Position numbers and translations under genes: made by a program. The notes under the pieces are model-generated. The model was not told where the DNA came from. It worked only from the letters and a program-made list of their open reading frames with translations, and ran no database searches. A stretch of DNA of 30,231 nucleotides from Candidatus Omnitrophota bacterium (GTDB taxonomy: Bacteria > NPL-UPA2 > BS750m-G34), in contig JADHWT010000003.1 in NCBI GenBank assembly GCA_016783345.1, positions 1 through 30,231 of the forward strand, written 5' to 3'. Below, piece after piece: positions 14,213-21,930 of this stretch (its first letter is position 1; every line of letters begins with the position of its first letter).

Positions 14213-15433
14213 ATGCCCATATATCTTTATAAAGTCAGGGATAACTCGGGGAAGGTCTTACAGGGGCAGATGGAAGCCTCTGATGGGAAGGACCTGAGAA
14301 GAAAGTTGGATGAGAAGGGTTACTTCATCGTGGAGTACTCAGAGAAGAAGCCTAAGCAGGGAATCTTTTCAACCGACATATTTCCCGGGCTTGGAAAAGT
14401 CAATCTTAATGACATATCCATCCTTAGCTGGCAACTTTACACCATGCTGGATGCCGGTTTAACCTTACTCAGTAGCCTTAAGATCATCACGAATCAGACT
14501 AAGAATAAGAGTCTGAGGTCTGCTATCGGTGATGTGTGGCATCGGGTAGAAGAAGGTGCATCGTTTTCCGAGTCCTTAAGAGAACATCCTCGGATCTTTT
14601 CTCGGTTGTATGTCCAGATGGTCAATGCCGGGGAGATAGGTGGTGTCCTGGATGAGATGTTGAGAAGGTTAGCAGTATTCTACGAGGGGCAGGCTGAGAT
14701 AAGCTCGAGAGTTAAATCCGCCCTGACCTACCCTATTCTTTTAATGGTAGTTTCAGTAGGTGTGGCTATCTTTTTGGTAACTTACGTCTTGCCTAAATTT
14801 GTCATAGTCTTCGAGGACATGGGCGTTACCGTTCCCTTGCCTACCCAGATCTTGCTACAGATAAGTGTATTTATTACGTACTATTGGTATATCATCTTGG
14901 CGGTGGCTGCAGGAACCTTTATGATATTTAGATTCTATGTAGGAACAAAGGGAGGATATTTTAAATTTGATCAACTTAAGCTTAAGTTACCCGTTATAGG
15001 GAATCTGATCAGTAAGACAACTATATCCCGGTTTGCCCAGACCCTATCCATACTCATCAGCGGCGGCATACCCGTGTTGACCTGTTTAGATGTAGTTACA
15101 GAGACTATAGGAAATACGGTAGTGGCTAAGGCCTTAAAGGATGTATGCTCCAGTGTAGGTGAGGGGAAAACCATAGCACAACCTCTTGCAGAAAGCAAGT
15201 TATTTCCTGAGATGGTAGTGAATATGGTCAGGGTGGGTGAGGAGACAGGAGCTTTGGATAAGATGTTGGCCAAGATAGCCGACTTTTATAATAAAGAGGT
15301 GGACAATGCCATAAAGACATTTACCGCGCTAATCGAGCCTTTATTGATAGTCTTTATGGCAGTGGTGATAGGATTTATTGCTATATCAATCTTTTTGCCT
15401 ATGGCTGATATAATGGAAGGTTTACATCAGTAA
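14213..15433 (+). CDS. pilC: Inner-membrane platform protein (PilC/GspF)
   Basis: A 406-residue polytopic protein that forms the membrane platform on which the assembly ATPase acts. Two copies of the GspF domain are visible (about 65-195 and 270-390), each a helical bundle with a conserved GEIGG or GEETGALD turn (VNAGEIGGVLDEML and VRVGEETGALDKML). Membrane segments lie at about 175-198, 220-245 and 372-398. Length is normal for the family (about 400). It starts two bases after pilB, with a GGAGGAAG ribosome binding site inside the pilB end, so the two are translationally coupled. No defect is seen. Confidence 0.95.
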   Translation: MPIYLYKVRDNSGKVLQGQMEASDGKDLRRKLDEKGYFIVEYSEKKPKQGIFSTDIFPGLGKVNLNDISILSWQLYTMLDAGLTLLSSLKIITNQTKNKSLRSAIGDVWHRVEEGASFSESLREHPRIFSRLYVQMVNAGEIGGVLDEMLRRLAVFYEGQAEISSRVKSALTYPILLMVVSVGVAIFLVTYVLPKFVIVFEDMGVTVPLPTQILLQISVFITYYWYIILAVAAGTFMIFRFYVGTKGGYFKFDQLKLKLPVIGNLISKTTISRFAQTLSILISGGIPVLTCLDVVTETIGNTVVAKALKDVCSSVGEGKTIAQPLAESKLFPEMVVNMVRVGEETGALDKMLAKIADFYNKEVDNAIKTFTALIEPLLIVFMAVVIGFIAISIFLPMADIMEGLHQ

Positions 15434-15435
15434 TT

Positions 15436-15454
15436 CATGATACACGATACAAGA
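15436..15454. repeat. Operon-junction repeat, copy 1
   Basis: CATGATACACGATACAAGA begins two bases after the pilC stop. Related copies lie at 17957, 20578 and 24773, each at a gene boundary of this operon. Confidence 0.65.
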
Positions 15455-15471
15455 AAGAGAGGTGATTCCTT

Positions 15472-15681
15472 ATGAAAAATGGTATGAAAGCAAGTATGTA
15501 TGGGAAGGTTGGAACCATAGGGCTTACTATCTTAATGGTGGCCTTTACCATCTTCGCCTTAATGAGGCCTGATGTAGGACTAACAGTGATAGTGATATGG
15601 TGTTTACTTATGATAATATTTAAATTAGATATATTGACGTTGGAGATGATAAAATTGGCAGAACTGAATAAAGGAAAGTAG
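15472..15681 (+). CDS. Small membrane protein with two segments, unknown family
   Basis: A 69-residue protein with two hydrophobic segments (about 13-31 and 36-51) and polar ends; the C-terminus LAELNKGK is probably cytoplasmic. I do not recognise a family. The ATG follows GAGAGGTG (15458-15465). It lies between pilC and the major pseudopilin gene, well inside the operon, so an accessory role at the platform is possible: small membrane proteins often stabilise such complexes. This is position-based inference only. Its size, two-segment plan and good ribosome binding site argue for a real gene. Confidence 0.65.
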   Translation: MKNGMKASMYGKVGTIGLTILMVAFTIFALMRPDVGLTVIVIWCLLMIIFKLDILTLEMIKLAELNKGK

Positions 15682-15696
15682 AAGAGGGGGGGTAAA

Positions 15697-16116
15697 GTGT
15701 TTAAACTATTTCTTAAGTCTAAAGGGGGTTTCACTCTTATCGAATTGGTTATGGTCATTGTCATCATCGGTATCTTAGCCGCCATCATCGTTCCCAGATT
15801 TACAGGTCAGAGGGACCAGGCAGAAATCGCCGCTACCAAGGCCAACCTGGAGAGCCTTCGCACAGCTATAGACCTTTTCTATGCCAATGAAAGTCAATGG
15901 CCAGCGGATGATCTGGCTGATTTGGTAACGGGGTTAACAGGTGGGACAGGGGACAAGTATATCAGGGCTATACCTAAAGATGGAGTTAAGGGGGTAAGCG
16001 CAGTGGTAAATGCCCAAGGTAATGCCGGTGGCTGGTATTGGGATAAGACCAATCATGATCTCCTTCCGAATTTGACCGGTAACGATGCTAACGGCGATGC
16101 CTATAGCAGTTATTAA
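15697..16116 (+). CDS. gspG: Major pseudopilin, GspG-like
   Basis: A 139-residue prepilin. The leader MFKLFLKSKGG is cut by prepilin peptidase before Phe12 of GFTLIELVMVIVIIGILAA, where Glu at mature position 5 and the long hydrophobic helix are textbook type IV pilin features. The globular part is short and Asp/Gly-rich and ends with GWYWDKTNHDLLPNL...DANGDAYSSY, the calcium-loop style C-terminus of GspG-type major pseudopilins. It starts with GTG at 15697 after a run of G (15685-15692). A GspG-type major subunit argues that the machine is a type II secretion-like pseudopilus or hybrid rather than a classic long pilus. The peptidase gene is not in the window. Confidence 0.9.
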   Translation: MFKLFLKSKGGFTLIELVMVIVIIGILAAIIVPRFTGQRDQAEIAATKANLESLRTAIDLFYANESQWPADDLADLVTGLTGGTGDKYIRAIPKDGVKGVSAVVNAQGNAGGWYWDKTNHDLLPNLTGNDANGDAYSSY

Positions 16117-16119
16117 ACT

Positions 16120-17961
16120 GTGGTAGAAGCAATGGGTATATTGGAAGAGTGGTTTTTAAGAATTATTCAGTTGGTGGTTATCTTCTTGGCCACCTCTCTT
16201 TTGTATGAGAGCTACCGGACTTTCAAAAGGCCACAGGACCTATGTCTAGTTCTATCCTTCGGGGTAATCATACTTAAGCAGGCATTGGTCCTATTGGTGC
16301 TTAGCGGCCAAGTCTACTTCAAACTGGCTGGCTTTCATTTTTGGTTCCCGGTGGTGGACCGTTCCCTGGAGACCCTCTTTTATCTATTTATGTCCTATAC
16401 TATGTTTTATAGCCATGCCCAGGTTAAACCAGAGATAAAAAGGATCTTATCTATAACCATAGTTTCTTTAGCCGTCTTCACAGGTTTAATGTGGTATTAC
16501 TGGCAGCCATATGCCTACAATAAATTCACGTTTGGAAGATTCTGGGGCGACCCATTCTTTGAAATACTTCACCTCGGTTTAGTCGGAGTCATCATCACTT
16601 ACCTTTACTTACAAAAGAGGAGTCTATTCAAAGGGTGGATGCAAGGGGCACTCTATATGATACTGTTGGCCCATTTTTTCCATCTTACTAATCTGATTAA
16701 TGCCCAAGGCCAGATCGTAGCTCTGAGAAGGGTTGAAGAGATCACTATCTTCCTGGGATACTTAACGCTGGCCCTTTCACAGATAAGGCTAAAGATTCAA
16801 CCCAAGTTCATATTGGTTTTGCTCTCAGTTCTCTTGCTGTCTACTATATTGACTGTCCTTATGGTTTCAAATGAGGTCAGAAACAGATTGCTGGTCTTTA
16901 CCTATGAAAAGCTCTCCGCAGAGAGTGCTTTGGACACAGTGTTCGATTTGAAGAAGGTTCTCTATTTGATAGCCGGTTCGGGAGTAGTATTGGCCAGCTT
17001 CATCGGATATATATTCTCTGGAAGAATCGTTAACCCCTTGACCCGGTTGGTGCAGGGGACAAGAAGGGTTGGCAAGGGCGATCTCTCCACCAGGATAGAG
17101 GTCGAGACTCGAGATGAGTTAGGAGAGCTGGCTCAGGAGTTTAATCGGATGACCGATTCACTCAGAGAGCAGACCTCAAAGTTAGAAAAGGCTAACTGGA
17201 GGCTTAAGATAGTCAATCAGGAGTTGATTGAAAAAGGACAGGAATTGGCGCAGGCGGCTAAGATAGCCTCTATAGGCTATCTGGCCGGCGGTGTAGCTCA
17301 CGAGATTAACAATCCCCTGATGTCAATGCTGGGCTGGGCCCAGATGGGTCGGGAGATAGTAGAAAAGGAAGAAGGCAAGGCCACTCCGGAAGAAAAGAAA
17401 TATCTAAAGACACTAAAAGGATACTTAGAGACCATAGAGGAAGGAACGCGTCGTTGCCAGGTTGTTACCGAGAGCCTGTTAAAGATATCCCGTCAGATGG
17501 ATCTGGATAAGATTCAGTTGGTGGATATAAATAAGGTGATAGAAGATGTATTTAGCCTTATGCTACATCAGGCCAAGTTTAAAAATATAGAGATAAAAAA
17601 GGACCTCTCCTTACTTTTGCCTAAAGTAGAGATTAATGTGGGACAGATCCAACAGGTATTCATCGATCTTATGTCCAATGCCGCCTTAGCCATGCCTCAG
17701 GGAGGAGAGTTATCTATATCCACCTCCTGTAAAGACGATAAATTTGTAGAGATTAAGATTCGAGATGCCGGCTGTGGTATCTCCTCAGGGAATCTGGATC
17801 AGATATTCGACCCATTCTTTACTACCAGAAAGACGGGTAAAGGGATGGGATTAGGACTGTCGGTTGCTTATGGAATTATCGAACAACACAATGGCACCAT
17901 AGAGGCAGAGAGCAAAGAGAAGGCCGGCACTACCTTTACTATCAGACTGCCGGTTGCATGA
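16120..17961 (+). CDS. Membrane-bound HAMP histidine kinase embedded in the pseudopilin genes
   Basis: A 613-residue sensor kinase. The first ~300 residues hold about eight membrane segments with short loops and no recognisable extracytoplasmic ligand domain, so the sensor may be the membrane bundle itself. HAMP follows (about 298-350; RIVNPLTRL...RDELGELAQEFNRM), then a coiled linker, HisKA with GGVAHEINNP (phospho-acceptor His394), and a complete HATPase_c (N-box MSNAALAMP, DAGCGIS, GKGMGLGLSV). It sits three bases after gspG and just before three minor pseudopilin genes, an unusual place for a kinase. Likely partners are the orphan receivers at 26491-29830. The start is GTG 16120 without a clear ribosome binding site; ATG 16132 is an alternative that loses four residues. 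Confidence 0.88.
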   Translation: MVEAMGILEEWFLRIIQLVVIFLATSLLYESYRTFKRPQDLCLVLSFGVIILKQALVLLVLSGQVYFKLAGFHFWFPVVDRSLETLFYLFMSYTMFYSHAQVKPEIKRILSITIVSLAVFTGLMWYYWQPYAYNKFTFGRFWGDPFFEILHLGLVGVIITYLYLQKRSLFKGWMQGALYMILLAHFFHLTNLINAQGQIVALRRVEEITIFLGYLTLALSQIRLKIQPKFILVLLSVLLLSTILTVLMVSNEVRNRLLVFTYEKLSAESALDTVFDLKKVLYLIAGSGVVLASFIGYIFSGRIVNPLTRLVQGTRRVGKGDLSTRIEVETRDELGELAQEFNRMTDSLREQTSKLEKANWRLKIVNQELIEKGQELAQAAKIASIGYLAGGVAHEINNPLMSMLGWAQMGREIVEKEEGKATPEEKKYLKTLKGYLETIEEGTRRCQVVTESLLKISRQMDLDKIQLVDINKVIEDVFSLMLHQAKFKNIEIKKDLSLLLPKVEINVGQIQQVFIDLMSNAALAMPQGGELSISTSCKDDKFVEIKIRDAGCGISSGNLDQIFDPFFTTRKTGKGMGLGLSVAYGIIEQHNGTIEAESKEKAGTTFTIRLPVA

Positions 17962-17975
17962 TGCACGATACAGGA
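17957..17975. repeat. Operon-junction repeat, copy 2
   Basis: CATGATGCACGATACAGGA overlaps the kinase stop codon (TGA 17959-17961). A half-copy, TGCACGATG, follows at 17976-17984. Its AGGA (17972-17975) is the best ribosome binding site for the next gene at 17982, so the repeat seems to supply it. Confidence 0.65.
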
Positions 17976-17981
17976 TGCACG

Positions 17982-18431
17982 ATGAAAAGAAAAAGGCTTG
18001 GTTTCACTCTGCTCGAACTGATTATGGTCGTGGTCATAGTGATTATAGCCGGCATAATCGTAGGGCCTAGATTGGTAAATTTCCTGACCGCATGGGATTT
18101 GGAGGCAGAGGCCAAAAAGTTAAGGGCCAGGATAATGGATGCTCGACAATTGGCTATTACCAAACAGAAGACCTATAGGTTAGAGTTCGATTTAGATAGT
18201 GAGAGTTATGATGTCGAGTATGATCCTGGCGACGGCTCTTATATCCTCGTTGAGACGGTGAGCCTGAAAAATAGCGTCGATCTCTATTCTACTGAATTCA
18301 CCAATAACAAGGTGGATTTTGATTACATCGGCGCGCCGTCCCAGGCAGGCAATATTGTATTAATAGATACCAGAGGCGATACTTCTACCGTTAGTATCGC
18401 CTCTGCTACAGGGCGGGTTAAGATTCAATGA
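17982..18431 (+). CDS. Minor pseudopilin, GspH/FimT-like
   Basis: A 149-residue prepilin-like protein. MKRKRLG is a short basic leader cut before Phe8 of GFTLLELIMVVVIVIIAGIIV, with Glu at mature position 5. The globular part begins with a helix (LEAEAKKLRARIMDARQLAITKQKTYRLEFD) followed by beta strands, the arrangement of GspH/FimT minor pseudopilins that sit at the tip of the pseudopilus. I start at ATG 17982 because the eight residues added from 17958 are encoded by the junction repeat, and AGGA in that repeat is correctly spaced for 17982. Its stop overlaps the next start by four bases (ATGA), so the two are coupled. Confidence 0.85.
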   Translation: MKRKRLGFTLLELIMVVVIVIIAGIIVGPRLVNFLTAWDLEAEAKKLRARIMDARQLAITKQKTYRLEFDLDSESYDVEYDPGDGSYILVETVSLKNSVDLYSTEFTNNKVDFDYIGAPSQAGNIVLIDTRGDTSTVSIASATGRVKIQ

Positions 18432-18919
18432 GAGGGAAAGGTTTTACCTTAATAGAAGTGGTGTCTTCCTTGGTAATCATAGGAATAACTTTGGTGGCTG
18501 TGGTGGGGATGTTTTCTATCGGCAATAGGGCCTACATCAACCCAGAGCTCGGCAAGGAAAAGGTTATTGCCTATAACCTGCTTCAGAGGAAGATGGAAGA
18601 GGTAAGGGCTCAGGATTTTGTGAATATAAATGATGAGAGCAATTACGTATATGATGATTTTCTAGATTATACTTTAGATACGGATGTAACTGACCTCAGT
18701 TTAGATCTGAAGATCGTGAAGAGAATAGATGTTACTATCACATGGACAAATGCCTTTGGCGACATCGTTACCGAGGCCATAGCCACCAAGATTACGGATT
18801 GGGAAAGGGAGAATGCGAAAGAGGAGAAGACGACCGGAAAGGGAGAAACGAGACGGGAGGAAAAAAGGCCGAAGAAAGAGAAGAAAGATGATGACGACGA
18901 TGACGACGATGATGATTGA
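18428..18919 (+). CDS. Minor pseudopilin, GspI/PilV-like, with lysine/glutamate and poly-aspartate tail
   Basis: A 163-residue prepilin-like protein. The very short leader MRGKG is cut before Phe6 of GFTLIEVVSSLVIIGITLVAVV. The middle (NLLQRKMEEVRAQ and ITWTNAFGD) matches GspI/PilV minor pseudopilins. From about residue 126 it carries an unusual low-complexity tail: a mixed Lys/Glu/Arg stretch (EEKTTGKGETRREEKRPKKE) ended by ten consecutive Asp. Minor pseudopilins normally end with their globular fold, so this is an added, probably disordered segment exposed outside the inner membrane; metal or cation binding is a possible but untested role. The ATG at 18428 overlaps the previous stop. The tail DNA also contains the start codons of the next gene. 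Confidence 0.82.
   Translation: MRGKGFTLIEVVSSLVIIGITLVAVVGMFSIGNRAYINPELGKEKVIAYNLLQRKMEEVRAQDFVNINDESNYVYDDFLDYTLDTDVTDLSLDLKIVKRIDVTITWTNAFGDIVTEAIATKITDWERENAKEEKTTGKGETRREEKRPKKEKKDDDDDDDDDD
18887..18916 (+). repeat. (GAY)10 triplet tract: poly-Asp in one frame, serial ATG/ACG in another
   Basis: Ten GAT/GAC codons end the GspI-like gene. In the frame of the next gene the same DNA reads as Met and Thr codons, which gives several possible start codons ending in ATG 18909 and ATG 18912. A triplet tract of this kind can gain or lose units by slippage without breaking either frame. Confidence 0.85.
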
Positions 18920-19439
18920 GAAGGCGGAGAAGAGGAATAGAGGAATAACGCTGATTGAAGTGATTTTAGCCTTGGCCTTAGGGGCATTGATCTTAGCTTC
19001 TTTAACAGGGATTCTTAATATCTCCTTAAAGAGCTGGGAATTAAGCGAGGAAAGCAATGAGTTGATTCAGATCGGAAGGGTGGCTATGGAAAGAATAATG
19101 TCCGATATCAGATATGCGGTTTCCCTGTCAACATTTAGTGGTGGAGTATTGGAGTTTGATACTAAATATTTAGATGAGGATGACGACGTAGAGACCATAA
19201 AATATGAAAAATCTGGTTCAGATATCAACAGATCTGTGAAAGAGAATTCTAATTACGGCCAAGCCAACCCTATAGCCAACTATGTGGATAGCTTTGGGAT
19301 TACACTTCTAAGGGCTAATGGTACCTCTACTCCGCAGGCAAACCAGGCTGCTTCAGTGAAGATTGATTTAACCCTGGTGAGCGGAGATGAAACCTTTGAA
19401 ATCACATCCACTGCCCATATGCGTAATTACAACCCTTAA
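18912..19439 (+). CDS. Minor pseudopilin, GspJ/PilW-like
   Basis: A 175-residue prepilin-like protein. The leader MIEKAEKRNRG is cut before Ile12 of GITLIEVILALALGALILASLTGIL, with Glu at mature position 5. The following LSEESNELIQIGRVAMERIMSDIRYAVS and the later beta-rich part (GVLEFDTKYLDEDDDVETIKYEKSG) are typical of GspJ/PilW proteins. The start is at ATG 18912 (18909 is equivalent, one residue longer); upstream ATGs in the triplet tract would only add Thr/Met residues or a basic stretch that translates the previous gene's tail. The gene has no ribosome binding site of its own, and its start overlaps the preceding stop by eight bases, so translation is very probably coupled to the GspI-like gene. 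Confidence 0.83.
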   Translation: MIEKAEKRNRGITLIEVILALALGALILASLTGILNISLKSWELSEESNELIQIGRVAMERIMSDIRYAVSLSTFSGGVLEFDTKYLDEDDDVETIKYEKSGSDINRSVKENSNYGQANPIANYVDSFGITLLRANGTSTPQANQAASVKIDLTLVSGDETFEITSTAHMRNYNP

Positions 19440-19478
19440 GCGTCATATAAATATAAAGCGGTAAGGGAGAATGATGAG

Positions 19479-20582
19479 ATGGGAAGAAAAAGGAATGAAT
19501 CAGGAGTAGTCTTCATAACCGCGCTGGTAATGATGCTCATCTTGCTTTCTCTGGGAATGTCTTATCTGGTTATCGCCAGGACCCGGGCAAGGATCGCCAG
19601 CAATCAGAGGGCTGTCCTGAAGGCCTTTTACATAGCCGAGGCCGGCCTAGAAGAGGCGATAGATGAGCTGTTTACTGATTCTGGTTGGGGAGTTGGTTTT
19701 ACCAATGAGTCCTTTGGCGGCGGAACTTATAATGTTTTCTTGACCGGAAGCCAGGGCGAGACTATTGAGATTACATCTCGCGGTACCTTTGGCGGGGCCT
19801 CGAGGACTATAAGGGCAGAGGTCCTTGTGATTAATCCTGCCAATCTTTCCGAGTGGATAGGCTCTGCCGGTACTGGTGGCGGCAATGTCGACTTTTCAGG
19901 TTCAAGCGGAACCATTAGCGGTGTTGTAGTTGTTAAAGGCGATTTTGAAGCAGGGGATATGGATACAGATGATGCCAGGATAATTGAAGACTTCTCCGAT
20001 TTACCTGTAATCGAAGTATATCTTGACTCCTATAAGACAATCGCTGACCATGTAGCAGAAGAAGACAAGGGCAAGGACAAAGACAAGGATGGCGATGAGG
20101 AGACTTTTACCCCTCCTTTTAAATCAGGCGAGACATATACAGGAGTCTATTATATTAAAGGCGATGTTGTCATCGAGAGCAACGTAACTATTTATGGGAC
20201 GGTAGTAGCCGAGGGCGATGTAAATATCAATGCTACCAATGTCATTATAGAAGCAGAAGGAGATTCAGAAGAAGAATGGAATCCAGTTGAAGGTTATCCA
20301 GCCATTATCGCTGATGGTACTATTAATATGGACGGGATGACCAACTCTTCTATAACTGGTTTAGTTTATGCTACTGACGATGTCAAGATGGATGGTACAA
20401 GCGGCGTTACATTTGAAGGGGGGTTGATAGTGGGTAAGGACCTTGCTGCCAAAGATGGCGAAGACTTAAGTATTTCCTATGGCCTTGAGATTCAACCCCC
20501 TTATTTTACTTATGACAGGAACGACGTGCCAGAGGAAAGTACTATATATATCATCTCCTGGAAGGCGTATCCAGGTTCATGA
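19479..20582 (+). CDS. PilX-like pilus tip/assembly protein with beta-solenoid-like body
   Basis: A 367-residue protein. The N-terminus ESGVVFITALVMMLILLSLGMSYLV, followed by AFYIAEAGLEEAIDELF at 50-66, is the PilX N-terminal pattern (the AEAGLEEA phrase is characteristic). Classic Glu5 of pilins is absent, as in many PilX proteins. The body is Gly/Asp/Thr/Val-rich with repeated short turns (VVVKGDFEAGD, YYIKGDVVIESNVTIYG, VVAEGDVNINATNVIIEA, GTINMDGMTNSSITGLVYATDDV), suggesting a right-handed beta-solenoid. A charged insert EEDKGKDKDKDGDEE near residue 200 breaks it, possibly Ca-binding. The family's usual role is at the tip or in adhesion. The ATG follows TAAGGGAG. Its last codons overlap junction repeat copy 3. 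Confidence 0.75.
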   Translation: MGRKRNESGVVFITALVMMLILLSLGMSYLVIARTRARIASNQRAVLKAFYIAEAGLEEAIDELFTDSGWGVGFTNESFGGGTYNVFLTGSQGETIEITSRGTFGGASRTIRAEVLVINPANLSEWIGSAGTGGGNVDFSGSSGTISGVVVVKGDFEAGDMDTDDARIIEDFSDLPVIEVYLDSYKTIADHVAEEDKGKDKDKDGDEETFTPPFKSGETYTGVYYIKGDVVIESNVTIYGTVVAEGDVNINATNVIIEAEGDSEEEWNPVEGYPAIIADGTINMDGMTNSSITGLVYATDDVKMDGTSGVTFEGGLIVGKDLAAKDGEDLSISYGLEIQPPYFTYDRNDVPEESTIYIISWKAYPGS

Positions 20583-20596
20583 TATATGATACAGGA
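20578..20596. repeat. Operon-junction repeat, copy 3
   Basis: CATGATATATGATACAGGA spans the PilX-like stop (TGA 20580-20582). Its AGGA (20593-20596) serves as ribosome binding site for ATG 20601. A frame-matched ATG at 20586 lies inside the repeat. Confidence 0.65.
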
Positions 20597-20600
20597 AAAT

Positions 20601-21905
20601 ATGGAAAGAGAAAAGACGATCGGGAAATATAAGCTATTGCGGGAGATCGGAAAAGGGGGCATGGCTATAGTGTATAAGGCACTTGAGGCCGGCACGCAAA
20701 GGAATGTTGCCCTCAAGGTCCTCCTTCCGAACATGGTGGATCGTTCTACTGTGGAACGTTTCAATCGTGAGGCTCGGGCCATGGCCAGGTTGAAACACCC
20801 GAATATTATAGAGGTCTATGATTTTGGAATGACCGGGGGACAGCATTATCTTGCCATGGAATTTATTGAGGGTGAAAGTCTCAAGACTCTGATTAAACGC
20901 AAAGGCCCTCTTTCTGTGGAGGAGAGCTTAGATATCATCGCTCAAGCCGGAAAGGCGCTGGCCTATGCCCATAGCGAGGGCATGATCCATCGAGATATAA
21001 AATCCGGCAATATAATGATTACCAAAGAAGGCAAGGTCAAAGTCATGGACTTTGGCCTGGTCCAGATAGCAGGGGTTACCAGAGTGACTACTGAAGGCTC
21101 GGCTGTAGGGACGGTTGAATATATGTCTCCGGAACAGGCTTCGGATGAAGAACTTGATTCCAGAACCGACATCTATTCGTTAGGGGTGACCATGTATGAG
21201 ATGCTCACCGGCCATCCTCCGTTTGAAGGTGATTCCTTTCAGGCCGTGTTGATAAAACAAAAATCTGAAACAGCGCCTTCGATGAAAAAGTCACGCCCGG
21301 AGATACCCATGGAGCTGGAGGAGATAACCCAAAAGGCCATGGCTAAAGATATTACACAGAGATACCAAAAGGCTGAAGAATTGCTCGATGATATAAATAG
21401 ACTTAGAGGAATCGAAGTGCAAAGGACGCAAAAAAAAGCGGAGACCGCAGAAAAACCGCAGAGGCCGCAGAGGAAAAAGATTTCTCGAGCAATTCTCGGC
21501 CTAATAATAATAGGGCTTTTGGGCTATATTGGTTATATAAATAGAGCAGAGTTTTCTTTATTTCTTTCTGACTTAGGTGCGAAGATTAAGATGGCTCCGA
21601 CGGGAAAGGCCGATCTAGTTAGAGAGACTGAGGAACTTCTCAAGAATCTTGAAATAGCCGATGAGCACCACAGCCTTGGTCTGAAATTTTACAGGGATGG
21701 ATTTGTTGATGAAGCCATAGCCGAGTATAAAAAGGCAGTAAGGTTAAGACCTGATTACCCCCTCTATTATAAAGATCTGGCAATAGCTTATGAAGAAAAA
21801 GGGGAAATTAAGAAAGCTGTCAAGGCCTGGCAGGAATTATTAAAGTATGACGAGACCAGTCCTTTAGGCACCATGGCCCGCGAGCATTTTGAGAGATTGA
21901 AGTGA
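20601..21905 (+). CDS. Transmembrane Hanks-type Ser/Thr protein kinase with C-terminal TPR
   Basis: A 434-residue eukaryote-like kinase. Motifs: Gly-rich loop IGKGGMAIVYKA (16-27), catalytic Lys39 (VALK), HRD with Asp132, Asn136 (KSGN), DFG 150-152 and GTVEYMSPEQ. All catalytic residues are present, so it should be active. After a Lys/Gln/Pro linker there is one membrane segment (about 296-315) and a non-cytoplasmic part with a TPR-like pair (about 358-420; LGLKFYRDGFVDEAIAEYKKAVRLRPD). The TPR is then outside the inner membrane, where it could touch machine parts. The next gene encodes an FHA domain, which reads phospho-threonine; kinase plus FHA is a known regulatory pair, for example in type VI secretion. 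The start is chosen at 20601; 20586 would add five residues encoded by the repeat. Confidence 0.9.
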   Translation: MEREKTIGKYKLLREIGKGGMAIVYKALEAGTQRNVALKVLLPNMVDRSTVERFNREARAMARLKHPNIIEVYDFGMTGGQHYLAMEFIEGESLKTLIKRKGPLSVEESLDIIAQAGKALAYAHSEGMIHRDIKSGNIMITKEGKVKVMDFGLVQIAGVTRVTTEGSAVGTVEYMSPEQASDEELDSRTDIYSLGVTMYEMLTGHPPFEGDSFQAVLIKQKSETAPSMKKSRPEIPMELEEITQKAMAKDITQRYQKAEELLDDINRLRGIEVQRTQKKAETAEKPQRPQRKKISRAILGLIIIGLLGYIGYINRAEFSLFLSDLGAKIKMAPTGKADLVRETEELLKNLEIADEHHSLGLKFYRDGFVDEAIAEYKKAVRLRPDYPLYYKDLAIAYEEKGEIKKAVKAWQELLKYDETSPLGTMAREHFERLK

Positions 21906-21930
21906 GCCGAGATGGAAAGGAATTATTAGG

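Noticed and set aside
18813..18911. Longer start for the GspJ-like gene giving an Arg/Lys-rich N-terminus
   Set aside because: Those residues are a second reading of the previous gene's charged tail. A normal short prepilin leader is obtained from ATG 18912.
18667..18987. Antisense frame with a long poly-Ser run
   Set aside because: The poly-Ser is only the complement of the GAY/poly-Asp tract of the GspI-like gene.
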